Below are positions 16,199 to 25,415 of a stretch of 63,601 nucleotides of DNA, piece after piece (positions within the stretch are counted from its first letter, which is position 1; the number at the start of each line of letters is the position of its first letter). A program made the translations under genes and the position numbers. The DNA comes from Paenibacillus sp. Soil787 (GTDB taxonomy: Bacteria > Bacillota > Bacilli > Paenibacillales > NBRC-103111). The notes beneath the pieces are model-generated. The model saw nothing but the letters and a program-made list of their open reading frames with translations. It searched no databases and was not told where the DNA came from. The stretch is taken from NCBI RefSeq assembly GCF_001429545.1, contig NZ_LMSP01000019.1, positions 1 to 63,601 of the forward strand. The letters are read 5' to 3'.

Positions 16199-17089
16199 AT
16201 GAATAAGACAGCCTCGATGCTGGCGATCTGGATCAGTCTTGCCAGCAATATCGTGCTGACCGCCATCAAAATCATCGTCGGCCTCAATTTCAAAAGCCAA
16301 GTGCTTATCGCCGACGGCATCCATAACGCGGGAGATGTCATTGCGACCGCAACGGCTTATAGCTCGATGCGCGTTTCCTCCAAACCAGCGGATGTTGATC
16401 ATCCTTACGGGCATGGCAAAGCCGAGGTGCTCGGAGCTTTCATTGTCGCTATCATCTTGGGTGGAGCAGCCATTTACATGAGCTACCACTCTATTCATGC
16501 GTTATTTGCGCCAGCGGGGGAGGCGCATGTCATTGCATTTATCGCGGCGATTATCTCGCTAGTTTGGAAGCAAATTCTTTATGTCTACACGAAGCGTATC
16601 GGCCAAAAGGTCAACAGCAAAGGATTAATAGCTACTGCTTATGATCATTTAGCCGATGTATATGCTTCGATTGCAGCTTCGATCGGCATAGGTTTGGCCT
16701 TAATCGGGGATCACTACGGCTATAGCATATTGGCTTATGGCGACCCTGTAGCTGGTATCATCGTTTCTTTTTTAGTGCTGAAATTGGCGTATGAAATGGG
16801 CAGCGAATCTTTCGACATTCTCATGGAGCGCAGTGTAAGCACGGCGTACATTGAACAATACGCGGCATTGATCCGATCTGTCCCAGAGGTCAAACGGATC
16901 GACCGTCTGCGCGCCCGCGAGCACGGACATTACATACTAGTTGACGCCAGACTTGCTGTTTCAGGCAAATTAACCATTCAAGAAGGCCATGACATTAGCC
17001 GCCTTATTAAGCAAAAGATCAAAGAATCGCATAGTGATGTGGATGAGGTGCTGGTTCATTTGAATCCTTGGTATGAGGAGTCTACATAA
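16199..17089 (+). CDS. Cation diffusion facilitator (CDF) metal exporter
   Basis: 296 residues from the ATG at 16199 (a GTG directly precedes it). It has six predicted membrane helices and a cytoplasmic C-terminal dimer domain. Metal-site motifs are ADGIHNAGD (H-x3-D, helix 2) and YDHLADV (H-x3-D, helix 5), plus HPYGHGKAEVLGA after helix 2. The C-terminal domain has HGHYILVDARLAVSGKLTI and the conserved H of EVLVHLNP. It exports a divalent metal such as Zn, Mn or Fe; which one is not decidable from sequence. Confidence 0.93.
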   Translation: MNKTASMLAIWISLASNIVLTAIKIIVGLNFKSQVLIADGIHNAGDVIATATAYSSMRVSSKPADVDHPYGHGKAEVLGAFIVAIILGGAAIYMSYHSIHALFAPAGEAHVIAFIAAIISLVWKQILYVYTKRIGQKVNSKGLIATAYDHLADVYASIAASIGIGLALIGDHYGYSILAYGDPVAGIIVSFLVLKLAYEMGSESFDILMERSVSTAYIEQYAALIRSVPEVKRIDRLRAREHGHYILVDARLAVSGKLTIQEGHDISRLIKQKIKESHSDVDEVLVHLNPWYEEST

Positions 17090-17125
17090 CTCTTAAGCCA
17101 CCAAAGGGGCGTCATGAAGAGCTAT

Positions 17126-17307
17126 CATGCATTTTGTACATCAAATTTCTTAAAGAGAGCAATGATTTGATAACGAACTGTATTTCCTACATCTAATTTG
17201 CGGGAAAAGTGATCATTTTGCCCATTGTGGTCTAATTTGATGTACTTTCTGCAGGTAGTGATCGTGAATCATTCAATTAACTCATAAATTGATGTACATT
17301 TTACATC
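17126..17307. repeat. Phased dyad array A4 (arms GATGTA/TACATC)
   Basis: Four units have centres at 17134, 17185, 17247 and 17299 (intervals 51, 62, 52), from CATGCATTTTGTACATC to GATGTACATTTTACATC. The array lies in the gap between the convergent CDF and sleB genes. Confidence 0.85.
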
Positions 17308-17315
17308 AAAATGAA

Positions 17316-17369
17316 AAACACCTCTACGCGAGGTTGCTCACTATGGAGCTGCTTTCGGTAGAGGTGTTT
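17316..17369. terminator. Bidirectional hairpin after the CDF gene
   Basis: A 12-bp perfect stem AAACACCTCTAC / GTAGAGGTGTTT with a 30-base loop, followed by ACTGTTTTT on the plus strand. Confidence 0.6.
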
Positions 17370-17379
17370 ACTGTTTTTA

Positions 17380-17471
17380 GTAGATAAGCGTACTAAGTTT
17401 TATACTTTTGCTTCGTATCTACCTTGACAAACGCGCTCGTCCCTGAAGGACGACGGAGTCGTTTATCCTTG
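17380..17471 (+). repeat. Double-hairpin repeat, copy 2
   Basis: A full-length copy: GTAGAT...ATCTAC enclosing a TATAA/TTATA dyad, then AAACG...CTCGTCC-CTGAA-GGACGAC...CGTTTATC. It ends 10 bp before the sleB stop. Confidence 0.8.
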
Positions 17472-17481
17472 CATCTTTTTC

Positions 17482-18141
17482 TTACCTAGCAAAAATATGA
17501 TGCCCAATCCGCACAGTCTGCGGACGTGACCAGATCCAAGCGCTCGTTGCCGTATCAGGATTAAAATAATACAGGGCACCCTTGGTAGGGTCCCAGCCCC
17601 GAACAGCGTCCTGCGCGGCCATGTAGGCCGTCTTATCGGGCTTCAGCCAGTACTGCCCGTCACTAACGGCTGTAAAGGCCCCAGGTTCAAATATAATGCC
17701 TTGAATGGAAGTCGGGAACTTACTCGATTGCAGACGATTCATGACAACGGCCCCAACGGCCACTTGTCCTTCATAGGATTCACCGCGCGCCTCGCTGTAA
17801 ATCACTTTCGCCAACATGTCCAATTCAGCTTGATTCACCGAATAGTTGCGTAAAGCCTCCCATGTTTTCGCTCCAATCATGCCGTCAACGGTTAGACCAT
17901 AATTATATTGAAAATTGCGAACAGCAGCGGCCGTAATCGGACCATATTTGCCATCCATTGATTGCTGATAATAGCCTAAAGTCTCGAGTCGGAACTGAGC
18001 GTCCCAGACGTCACCGTTTTGACTGCCTTGCTTCAATGTAGCCTCTGCCGCAGATGTCGGTTGGCTCAATGCACTTACGTTAAAACCTAGGCCAATCGAA
18101 GCAAACAGCACGACAAGGACGAGTTTTTTGATCAACTTCAT
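17482..18141 (-). CDS. sleB: Spore cortex-lytic enzyme SleB-like
   Basis: 219 residues from ATG 18141 (a second ATG at 18147 is too close to GGGG). A signal peptide (about 1-34) is followed by a peptidoglycan-binding domain (about 35-105, QFRLETLGYYQQSMDGKYGP) and a Hydrolase_2 lytic domain with catalytic Glu in VIYSEARGESYEGQ. It degrades muramic-lactam cortex peptidoglycan during germination. In many spore formers ypeB follows sleB as its partner; here only a repeat and the convergent CDF gene follow. Confidence 0.9.
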   Translation of the reverse strand: MKLIKKLVLVVLFASIGLGFNVSALSQPTSAAEATLKQGSQNGDVWDAQFRLETLGYYQQSMDGKYGPITAAAVRNFQYNYGLTVDGMIGAKTWEALRNYSVNQAELDMLAKVIYSEARGESYEGQVAVGAVVMNRLQSSKFPTSIQGIIFEPGAFTAVSDGQYWLKPDKTAYMAAQDAVRGWDPTKGALYYFNPDTATSAWIWSRPQTVRIGHHIFAR

Positions 18142-18296
18142 CTTCATCTCCCCTTTCGTTCTATCAGTATAGGTGCCGAGGAGGGGAGGCTCAACCCACA
18201 GTTATTGGAAATGTAAGTCAAATCATTGGCGCCGTAAGAGATTTTCATTTGCGAGATGGGCCTAACTACAGCTGATTTTGACTCAAATAAAATAAA

Positions 18297-18335
18297 AAGC
18301 CCGAGACCGCCATAAAGGCAATCCCGGACTTTTGC
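18297..18335 (-). terminator. acnA terminator
   Basis: On the minus strand AAGTCCGGGATTGCC pairs with GGCGGTCTCGGGCTT, with G-U pairs, around TTTAT, followed by TTTATTTTATTT. It lies 26 bp past the acnA stop. Confidence 0.8.
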
Positions 18336-18360
18336 TGTGTTTAAAATGTATTTTGCTGTA

Positions 18361-21078
18361 TTAGTTTTTCTCAGCAAGGATCGAACGAAGAACGGTTTGC
18401 AGAATACCGCCATTGCGATAGTAGTCTACGTCAACCAAGCTATCCAAACGCACGAGTGCGGTGAATTCGAAGCTTGTGCCATCTTCACGAGTAGCAGTTA
18501 CTTTTACAGTGGAACCTGGTTGTACATCGTTGCTCAAACCAGTGATATCGAAAGTTTCACGACCTGTGATACCTAGTGTTTTCCAACCATTCCCTTCAAG
18601 GAATTGAAGAGGAAGAACACCCATACCAACAAGGTTACTGCGGTGAATACGCTCGAAGCTTTCCGCGATAACGGCTTTGACGCCAAGTAGGAATGTACCT
18701 TTTGCCGCCCAGTCACGGGAGCTTCCAGTTCCGTACTCTTTACCCGCGATAACTACGAGGTTTTGGCCTTCAGCTTGATACTTCATGGAAGCATCGTAGA
18801 TGGATTCAACTTCGCCAGTTGGCAGGTAAGTCGTTACGCCGCCTTCTGTTCCTGGTGCCACTTGGTTACGAATACGGATGTTCGCGAACGTTCCGCGCAT
18901 CATCACTTCGTGGTTACCACGACGGGAACCGTAGGAGTTGAAGTCTTCTTTTTTCACACCATGGTTAATCAGGTATTGGCCTCCAGGGCTGTCAACTTTG
19001 ATGTTACCGGCAGGGGAGATATGGTCCGTTGTAACGGAATCTTCCAAGAGTGCTAATGTTTTGGCATTGCGAATATCTGCGATATCATCCAGAACCGTAC
19101 CCAGATCTGTGAAGAACGGAGGCTCTTGAATGTAGGTGGATTTGTTGTCGAACTCGTACAGATCGCCTTCCGGAATTGCGATTTGATTGAAGCGCTCATT
19201 CGCACGGAATACGTTGCTGTATTTATCGCGGAACATGTCTGCACTCATTGCAATCCCAAGAGCTTCTTGAATCTCTTGGTTTGTAGGCCAAATGTCTTTG
19301 AGGTAAACAGGTTGATTGCTTTGGTCGTAGCCGATAGGATCGTTAGCCAAATCAATGTTCACTGTTCCTGCAAGTGCATAGGCAACAACAAGCGGAGGTG
19401 ATCCCAGGTAGTTTGCTTTCACTTGAGCATGTACGCGGCCTTCGAAGTTACGGTTACCGGAGATAACGGCAGCTACAGTCATATCGTTGTCGATGATGGC
19501 TTTGCTTACTTCTTCTGGAAGCGGACCGGAGTTACCGATACAAGTTGCGCAGCCGTAACCTGCAACGTGGAAACCAAGAGCTTCAAGGGACTCAAGCAAG
19601 CCTGCTTTAATCAGGTACTCGGTAACAACCAGGGAGCCTGGTGTCAATGAGCTCTTAACGAAAGCTGGTTTTCTTAAACCGCGAGCTACCGCTTTTTTCG
19701 CCACAAGTCCGGCACCTAGCATAACGCTCGGGTTCGATGTGTTTGTACAGGAAGTGATTGCCGCGATGACAACTGAACCTGTGCCCATTTTGACAGTTTC
19801 GCCGTTTGGATAAACAACATCAACGACTTCTTCGATTTTCTCATCGGTAAGGCCATAGCCGCCTTTGTCGATAGGTGTACGGATGATGGAGTTGAAAGAC
19901 TCCTTCATGTTCGTAAGCTCAACACGGTCTTGCGGACGTTTAGGACCAGCTAAGCTTGGTACTACTGCGCCAAGATCAAGTTCAATTACATCAGTGAACT
20001 GAGGATCTGGTGTGCTGTCTGTACGGAACATACCTTGTGCTTTGTAGTAAGCTTCTACGAGTGCGATTTGATCTGCGTCACGACCTGTACTTCTCAGGTA
20101 GTTCAACGTTTCGTTGTCGACTGGGAAGAAACCGATTGTTGCGCCGTACTCAGGAGCCATGTTCGCTACGGTTGCACGGTCAGCCAAGGAGATGTTGCTC
20201 AGACCAGGACCGAAGAACTCAACGAATTTACCAACAACGCCTTTTTTACGCAAAATTTGTGTAACAGTCAGAGCCAAGTCAGTTGCTGTAGCGCCTTCTG
20301 ACAGATGACCTGTCAATTTGAAACCAACAACGTCTGGAGCTACGAAGTAAAGCGGTTGTCCAAGCATACCAGCCTCAGCTTCAATACCGCCTACGCCCCA
20401 ACCTACAACACCAAGTCCATTGATCATTGTCGTATGGGAATCTGTACCTACGAGGGAATCAGGGTAAACAACCGTTTCGCCATCGACCGTTTTCGTAGCT
20501 GCTACGGAAGCCAGGTACTCTAAGTTAACTTGGTGAACGATCCCAGTTGAAGGTGGAACTGCACGGAAGTTATCGAATGCCGTTTGTGCCCAACGTAGGA
20601 AACGGTAACGCTCTTCGTTTCTTTCGAACTCTAGGTTAATGTTATAGTCCAGTGCATCCGGGGTTCCGAAAGCATCGACCATAACAGAGTGGTCAATAAC
20701 AAGGTCTACAGGAACGAGTGGGTTGATCCGTTTTGGATCTCCGCCTTCACGAGCCATCGTCGCACGCATTGCCGCAAGGTCAACGACGACGGGAACGCCT
20801 GTGAAATCCTGAAGAACGATACGGGCAGGAATGAAAGGAATTTCTTTGTTCTCATCGCGGCCTTCAGCCCAACCAGCGATTTGTTTAACGTGTTCACTCG
20901 TAATGGCACGACCGTCGAATTGACGAATAGCCGCCTCGAGCAAAACGCGAATGGAGACAGGCAGATTGCTAACGGTTCCGTGGCCTTGATTTTCAAAGTC
21001 AGGAAGGCTGTAATACTGGAACGATTTGGTTCCCACAGTTAACTGCTTACGCACAGAAAAAGAGTCCTTTTTGGACAT
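18361..21078 (-). CDS. acnA: Aconitate hydratase (aconitase A)
   Basis: 905 residues, the usual length of the AcnA/IRP1-type enzyme that interconverts citrate and isocitrate in the TCA cycle. The 4Fe-4S cysteines are in [10 protein letters not shown] (near 440) and [11 protein letters not shown] (near 506-509); substrate residues are in [19 protein letters not shown] and [10 protein letters not shown]. Start ATG after TTGAGGAGGAATTACC. It is monocistronic, with its own promoter, an operator-like palindrome and a terminator. Known Bacillus control uses CcpC and CodY; the palindrome here points instead to an IclR-type site. Confidence 0.97.
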   Translation of the reverse strand: MSKKDSFSVRKQLTVGTKSFQYYSLPDFENQGHGTVSNLPVSIRVLLEAAIRQFDGRAITSEHVKQIAGWAEGRDENKEIPFIPARIVLQDFTGVPVVVDLAAMRATMAREGGDPKRINPLVPVDLVIDHSVMVDAFGTPDALDYNINLEFERNEERYRFLRWAQTAFDNFRAVPPSTGIVHQVNLEYLASVAATKTVDGETVVYPDSLVGTDSHTTMINGLGVVGWGVGGIEAEAGMLGQPLYFVAPDVVGFKLTGHLSEGATATDLALTVTQILRKKGVVGKFVEFFGPGLSNISLADRATVANMAPEYGATIGFFPVDNETLNYLRSTGRDADQIALVEAYYKAQGMFRTDSTPDPQFTDVIELDLGAVVPSLAGPKRPQDRVELTNMKESFNSIIRTPIDKGGYGLTDEKIEEVVDVVYPNGETVKMGTGSVVIAAITSCTNTSNPSVMLGAGLVAKKAVARGLRKPAFVKSSLTPGSLVVTEYLIKAGLLESLEALGFHVAGYGCATCIGNSGPLPEEVSKAIIDNDMTVAAVISGNRNFEGRVHAQVKANYLGSPPLVVAYALAGTVNIDLANDPIGYDQSNQPVYLKDIWPTNQEIQEALGIAMSADMFRDKYSNVFRANERFNQIAIPEGDLYEFDNKSTYIQEPPFFTDLGTVLDDIADIRNAKTLALLEDSVTTDHISPAGNIKVDSPGGQYLINHGVKKEDFNSYGSRRGNHEVMMRGTFANIRIRNQVAPGTEGGVTTYLPTGEVESIYDASMKYQAEGQNLVVIAGKEYGTGSSRDWAAKGTFLLGVKAVIAESFERIHRSNLVGMGVLPLQFLEGNGWKTLGITGRETFDITGLSNDVQPGSTVKVTATREDGTSFEFTALVRLDSLVDVDYYRNGGILQTVLRSILAEKN

Positions 21079-21108
21079 GGTAATTCCTCCTCAATAATAT
21101 TGACATTG

Positions 21109-21179
21109 GTTTCATCTAGTGAAACTCAATTTCATAAATCCCTCTACTCCAAGTATAGCGTTTCGCTGTGTATGAGTAA
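21109..21179 (-). promoter_or_regulatory. acnA promoter with IclR-like palindrome
   Basis: On the minus strand TTTACT, a 17-bp spacer and TATACT give a good sigma-A promoter (about 21151-21179). Downstream, in the leader, is GTTTCACTAGATGAAAC (plus-strand reading GTTTCATCTAGTGAAAC, 21109-21125). It differs from the palindrome before the IclR gene only at the central base pair region (16 of 17 identical). Confidence 0.65.
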
Positions 21180-21267
21180 AGATTAATTTCAATCATTTTT
21201 ACCGTCAAAATGTCATATATTGAATCAATTCAAAGCAATTCGGGCTCGTCCTAAGGAGGATACCAAG

Positions 21268-22287
21268 ATGTCCTGGAAAACAGCGCTCTATAACTACGTT
21301 CACGCTAAGAACCAGGCAGAGATTGAAGGCTCTGCTGCACCGTTGGAAGCTTATGTCTCAGACAGCGCTTATGTACGGAAACAGGATGTCAAGGTACGAA
21401 GGCTCCTTAATAGCTACCGTGACCGTGATGCCAAATTGCTGCGTGGAGAAACGAAGCTGCGTCTTACTGGTGTTAAAGAATCGTCCCAAATGATTATCGC
21501 GGATATCCAATTACATCGATTTCTAAATTACCGGATTGGGTCCATCGAACATCTAGAGGAACGTATTGAACCTGAACGTGTATTCATTGATAGCGCGGCG
21601 AACCGCTGGCAGGTTAGATCCACAGAGCCACTTCACGGAGAAAAGTCGCTTCCGAGCAAGCGCCGAGGCCTCTTTTTGTCTGATCCTGAAGCGTCTATGG
21701 ATGAGCTCCGCAGAGCGCCCTCACTTCCTTATATCAATCATAGTATACTCAACAGCGGTGCTCAGGAATCAGCTCCTCGCAAAATCATTTATAATCGTGC
21801 CAAAGCGGCCCTCTATGCAGAAACTTGGTGGCAAACCCCGAATCCGAAATACGAGGAATTTGAAGTCGACTGTACGAATTTTGTATCGCAATGCCTCTTT
21901 GCAGGCGGGGCTCCAATGGACTATACTGGGAAAAGGGATTTGGGCTGGTGGTATGCTGGCAAAAAAGGCAATCAAGAGCTTTGGAGCTTTAGTTGGGCTG
22001 TTGCCAACAGTCTGCAAACATTCCTTTCCCATAGCCGCAGAGGTCTGCAAGGGCATGCGGTGGATGATCCGAGCGAGCTTCAACCGGGAGATACAATTAG
22101 CTACGACTGGGATGGCGATGGCCGCTATCAGCACAATACGATTGTGATAGGCAAAGATGCTAACGGGATGCCGCTGGTTAATGCGCATACATATAATAGC
22201 CGTAATCGCTATTGGGCTTATAAGGATTCACCTGCTTGGACAGAGAGGACGAGGTACGTTTTCGTTCGGGTCGCTGATCAGATGTAA
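21268..22287 (+). CDS. Amidase-domain (Amidase_6) protein
   Basis: 339 residues from the ATG at 21268 after CTAAGGAGGATACCAAG. The C-terminal ~160 residues form a putative CHAP/NlpC-like amidase domain (Amidase_6): VDCTNFVSQCLFAGGAPMDY with the likely nucleophile Cys, GWWYAGKKGNQELWSFSWAVANSL, GDTISYDWDGDGRYQHNTIV with a conserved His, and NAHTYNSRNRYW. The N-terminal region is unassigned. No clear signal peptide is present, which is odd for a wall hydrolase. It precedes ddl by 38 bp, so a cell-wall link is possible. Confidence 0.82.
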   Translation: MSWKTALYNYVHAKNQAEIEGSAAPLEAYVSDSAYVRKQDVKVRRLLNSYRDRDAKLLRGETKLRLTGVKESSQMIIADIQLHRFLNYRIGSIEHLEERIEPERVFIDSAANRWQVRSTEPLHGEKSLPSKRRGLFLSDPEASMDELRRAPSLPYINHSILNSGAQESAPRKIIYNRAKAALYAETWWQTPNPKYEEFEVDCTNFVSQCLFAGGAPMDYTGKRDLGWWYAGKKGNQELWSFSWAVANSLQTFLSHSRRGLQGHAVDDPSELQPGDTISYDWDGDGRYQHNTIVIGKDANGMPLVNAHTYNSRNRYWAYKDSPAWTERTRYVFVRVADQM

Positions 22288-22325
22288 TAGGAAGAGAAAA
22301 CGCAAATACTAGACGGAGGTACGTA

Positions 22326-23474
22326 ATGAGCGGCAAAATACGAATTGGACTAATTTATGGGGGGAAATCCGGAGAGCATGACGTGTCCTTGCAAACAGCA
22401 CTGGCGGTTATGAAAGCTGTGGACTTCAATAAATACGAGATCACACCGTTCTATATTTCCAAAAAAGGCGAATGGCGAAGCGGTGCACCCCTATTAGGTC
22501 CGGCTGAATCCAAGGAAGTACTGACATTTAGCAGTGGAGAAACCGCTGCAGCCGTACCTGCTTCCAATGCTTTGGCACCCATATTCGGGGCTATTCAGAC
22601 AAAAGGTGATGTGGCTATTGCTGCAACTAGTACAGCTGGCACGAAGGACACAGGCTTAGATGTCATTTTCCCGCTTTTACACGGAACATTCGGTGAAGAT
22701 GGGACCATTCAAGGACTGCTTGAAATGGCGAACATTCCATATGTAGGTGCAGGCGTGCTTGCATCAGCTGTCGGGATGGATAAAGTCATGATGAAAAAGG
22801 TCTTCGCACAAGAAGGGCTTCCTCAATGTGTTTTCCGCCATTTCACTTGTACCGAGTGGGAAAAGAACCGTGCATATCACCTGATCGAACTCGAAACGGC
22901 TATCGGTTATCCGTGTTTCGTGAAGCCGGCTAATCTAGGCTCGAGTGTCGGTATTTCCAAAGCAAGAAATCAAGTAGAATTAATTAAAGCAGTCAATTTC
23001 GCTTTTCAATATGATCGTAAAGTTATTATTGAAGAGAATATCGATGCCCGCGAGATCGAAGTGGCCGTTTTGGGCAATGATGAACCTATCGCTTCTGTTG
23101 CTGGTGAAATCGTGTCCTCAAACGAATTTTACGATTACAAAGCGAAATATATGGACGGCAAATCAGCGATGGTTATTCCTGCAGACATCCCCGCCGAAAC
23201 AGCCGAACAGATCAGGCAGCTGGCGCTTCAAGCCTTCTTGGCAGTGGATGGCAGCGGCTTATCGCGTGTTGATTTTTTCTTAGGCAAAATCGATCAGAAA
23301 ATCTATATCAACGAAATCAATACGATGCCGGGCTTCACACCATTCAGCATGTACCCGCTGCTATGGAAAGAAACCGGTAAACCATACACAGAGCTGCTGG
23401 ACGATCTTATTCGTCTGGCTATCGAACGGCATACAGCGAAGCAGAGTATCCAATATTCTTTTGATGTGGAGTAG
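22326..23474 (+). CDS. ddl: D-alanine--D-alanine ligase
   Basis: 382 residues of the ATP-grasp family. It makes the D-Ala-D-Ala dipeptide for peptidoglycan. Visible are the N-terminal GLIYGGKSGEHDVSLQTA (Ser and His/Glu substrate contacts), GTFGEDGTIQGLLEMANIPYVGAGV, the FVKPANLGSSVGISKA loop, FYDYKAKY (omega loop with the Tyr-Lys of D-Ala-type ligases) and NEINTMPGFT metal residues. It has a ~20-residue insertion rich in Ala/Thr after residue ~75. It is followed within 6 bp by the next gene. Confidence 0.96.
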   Translation: MSGKIRIGLIYGGKSGEHDVSLQTALAVMKAVDFNKYEITPFYISKKGEWRSGAPLLGPAESKEVLTFSSGETAAAVPASNALAPIFGAIQTKGDVAIAATSTAGTKDTGLDVIFPLLHGTFGEDGTIQGLLEMANIPYVGAGVLASAVGMDKVMMKKVFAQEGLPQCVFRHFTCTEWEKNRAYHLIELETAIGYPCFVKPANLGSSVGISKARNQVELIKAVNFAFQYDRKVIIEENIDAREIEVAVLGNDEPIASVAGEIVSSNEFYDYKAKYMDGKSAMVIPADIPAETAEQIRQLALQAFLAVDGSGLSRVDFFLGKIDQKIYINEINTMPGFTPFSMYPLLWKETGKPYTELLDDLIRLAIERHTAKQSIQYSFDVE

Positions 23475-23480
23475 ATGCAA

Positions 23481-23798
23481 ATGGGATTTCAAACGGAGTT
23501 CAATTCAGTTTGCAAGTTTAAGTCCGCGCAGGAGCTCTATGAGCTTCTAGAGTACGGCCGCGGCAAAATGGTGAAGAGCGGCTTCCGCGTCTTCCCAACC
23601 GGTCAGAAGGTCATTGCTTACACACCTGAGAATCAGGCGATTGCCATTGTCCGAATCGTTGCGTCCATCGCGGAAATCAATTTCCAAGGTGATGAAGTCA
23701 CGCAGGTGGAGATGGAGCTCATTCGCCGTTTGACGGAGGAAGAGTCTCGGATTCAGACCTCACTTGCTTTTGAGATGTTTTTTGGTGAGCAAGCATAG
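23481..23798 (+). CDS. Small protein of unknown function coupled to ddl
   Basis: 105 residues from ATG 23481; ATG 23475 abuts the ddl stop, and GTGGAG fits 23481 better. It has the pattern of a small mixed alpha/beta domain (TGQKVIAYTPENQAIAIVRIVASIAEINFQGDEVTQVEMEL is broken into strands), cytosolic, no signal. I do not recognise the family with confidence. Coupling suggests coexpression with ddl. Confidence 0.7.
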   Translation: MGFQTEFNSVCKFKSAQELYELLEYGRGKMVKSGFRVFPTGQKVIAYTPENQAIAIVRIVASIAEINFQGDEVTQVEMELIRRLTEEESRIQTSLAFEMFFGEQA

Positions 23799-24210
23799 CC
23801 GCATAGCGTAAAGTAGAAGGCATCGTCTGATAGGGGCGGTGTCTTTTTGCGCCGGAAAGTATAAGTTTTATACTTTTGCTTCGCATCTACCATGAACAAA
23901 CGCGCTCGTCCCTGAAGGACGACGAAGTCGTTTGTACTTGTCAGCTTCATCAATTCGCCTAACGATGAAAGTCGATTAGGGGACAAAATAAAGACTGCTT
24001 CGAGCAGCGTGTCGGAGAGGGGGAAACCGTTCGTCTCGTCTCGACTGGGTCCGCCTATGCAGACTCGCTCGTCCGCTGTATTCTATTGATGTAATGACTC
24101 ATTTAGGGGTCAATCACAGAACTGCCGTTCGAACGCTACAGTCGCTCTGTACGGTGGGTTGGTTTTCTGCTATCACAGGGGCAGCAGGCAAAAACGTCGT
24201 GCGATACGAG
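23799..24210. other. Noncoding region with one double-hairpin repeat
   Basis: The double-hairpin copy 3 lies at 23854-23940 (arms partly altered: CATGAACAAACG and CGTTTGTAC). The following 270 bp (23941-24210) contain no gene or repeat I can assign. Confidence 0.5.
23854..23940 (+). repeat. Double-hairpin repeat, copy 3
   Basis: AAGTATAAGTTTTATACTT dyad, then CGCTCGTCC-CTGAA-GGACGACG. It shares the TTTGCTTCGCATCTACC linker with the other copies. Confidence 0.8.
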
Positions 24211-24449
24211 CTTCAACGAAGCGCAAATCAGCTTTTGTAGAATGGCTGCATTTATACATCCTTTTTACCTCTTCTTTAGCTCAGTAAAGATAATGCCTGC
24301 AAAAATACACTTTTTCGCAGCTACTTTTCAGGTACAAGCAGAAATGCTGCAATAATACTGTATATTTGCAGGAATTCCTCCCTAATCGTCGGACTCGATT
24401 GAAAAGACTGCATTTATGCAGGCTTTTTCAGTAGATAAAGAAGTATAAC
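24211..24449 (+). repeat. Long repeat L, copy 1, containing phased dyad array A5
   Basis: This ~239-bp segment recurs in inverted orientation at 44854-45090 with roughly nine in ten bases identical. Inside are four dyads with CCTGCA/TGCAGG-type arms and N4 spacers, centred near 24252, 24303, 24364 and 24414 (intervals 51, 61, 50). The last one (CTGCATTTATGCAGG + CTTTTT) also resembles a terminator. Confidence 0.85.
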
Positions 24450-24512
24450 TTTTCGCATCTACCTTGATAAACAGCGCTCGTCCTAGAAGGACGATAGAGT
24501 CGTTTATCCTTG
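24431..24512 (+). repeat. Double-hairpin repeat, copy 4
   Basis: GTAGATAAAGAAGTATAACT...GCATCTACCTTGATAAAC...CTCGTCC-TAGAA-GGACGA...CGTTTATCCTTGG. Its start overlaps the end of long repeat L. Confidence 0.75.
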
Positions 24513-24571
24513 GGCTATTTTCACTGTTGGAGTAATCTTGAAGTTCCAAAATAGTCCGTCTTACATTCTGT

Positions 24572-24848
24572 AAGGATGATTTTCATCACTAAAGTATGCG
24601 CGAGGCGGAAAAGTACCTCCATAGCGACGAAAAACATGCTTACATGATGAGGCTGCAGCCGGAATAGTCCATTTTCTGCACCATAATGATGTTATTCATC
24701 ACTAAAGTATGCGCGAGGCGGAAAAGTACCTCCATAGCGATGAAAAACATGCTTACATGATGAGGCTGCAGCCGAAATAGTCCATTTTCCGCTCCGTAGT
24801 GATGTTTTTCATCGCTAAAGTATGCGCGAGGCGGAAAAGTACCTCCAT
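24572..24848. repeat. Phased dyad array A6 in tandem 113-bp repeats (arms AGCGATG)
   Basis: Two and a half tandem copies of a 113-bp unit (CATC at 24584, 24697, 24810), with a degenerate partial copy before them. Dyads such as AGTGATG-TTTTT-CATCGCT are centred at 24581, 24632, 24694, 24745 and 24807 (intervals 51, 62, 51, 62). One tandem period is therefore one short plus one long step of the phased array. Confidence 0.85.
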
Positions 24849-24956
24849 GCAAAAGGTCTCTCCCACCATAGGTACTACAAGAACTTAGTACTTATTCTAT
24901 CTCGCTCGAAGAACTACAATGTACCTAGTAGATATTCAGATTGGAGCGTGAAAAGG

Positions 24957-25268
24957 ATGAGACAAACGTTTTTGACGGACAGAAAATTTATTGCCTACTG
25001 GCTTTTCAATATTGGGTTAGGCATACCAACCCCATATGCACTCATTTATATGATCTTTGGATTTTATGGCTTTATGTCGCCTCCAGCGATCCATGACCGG
25101 TATATGGCTGCTGGGGTACTTTGCGTTTACTTGTTAGTTTGGTTTATCGGAAACTATCTCAGTTTGCGAAAAGAAGATCGAGGCACCAAGTACGGTATGC
25201 TAGCATTAAGTCTGCTGCCGCTGGCGATTTCGTCTTTTATCAGCTTCAAAATCATGGTAGCCATTTAG
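24957..25268 (+). CDS. Small membrane protein of unknown function
   Basis: 103 residues from ATG 24957 with TTGGAG 10 bp upstream (GTG 24948 is an alternative; the longer frame from 24822 runs into the tandem repeat). It has three predicted membrane helices: about 12-38, 52-70 and 82-102. The loop after helix 2 is NYLSLRKEDRGTKYG. No family recognised. It lies right after array A6 and before uvsE. Confidence 0.65.
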   Translation: MRQTFLTDRKFIAYWLFNIGLGIPTPYALIYMIFGFYGFMSPPAIHDRYMAAGVLCVYLLVWFIGNYLSLRKEDRGTKYGMLALSLLPLAISSFISFKIMVAI

Positions 25269-25330
25269 TCCTAATATAGATGAGTTGTGTATGTGCGACT
25301 GCACCAGAGGGTACCCTATGAAAGGAATTT

Positions 25331-25389
25331 TTGCATCAACTTAACAAATGCATTCGTCCATAAGGATGATATAAGCCGTTTATCCTTGC
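25331..25389 (+). repeat. Double-hairpin repeat, copy 5 (diverged)
   Basis: Only the second hairpin is recognisable: AACAAATGCATTCGTCC-ATA-AGGATGA...CCGTTTATCCTTG. It ends ~26 bp before uvsE and so lies in its leader or promoter. Confidence 0.55.
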
Positions 25390-25415
25390 ATACTCTTCTT
25401 GGAGGTTAGCCTTTC

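Noticed and set aside
24822..24956. Upstream extension of the small membrane protein
   Set aside because: The extension is translated tandem repeat and lacks a ribosome binding site.
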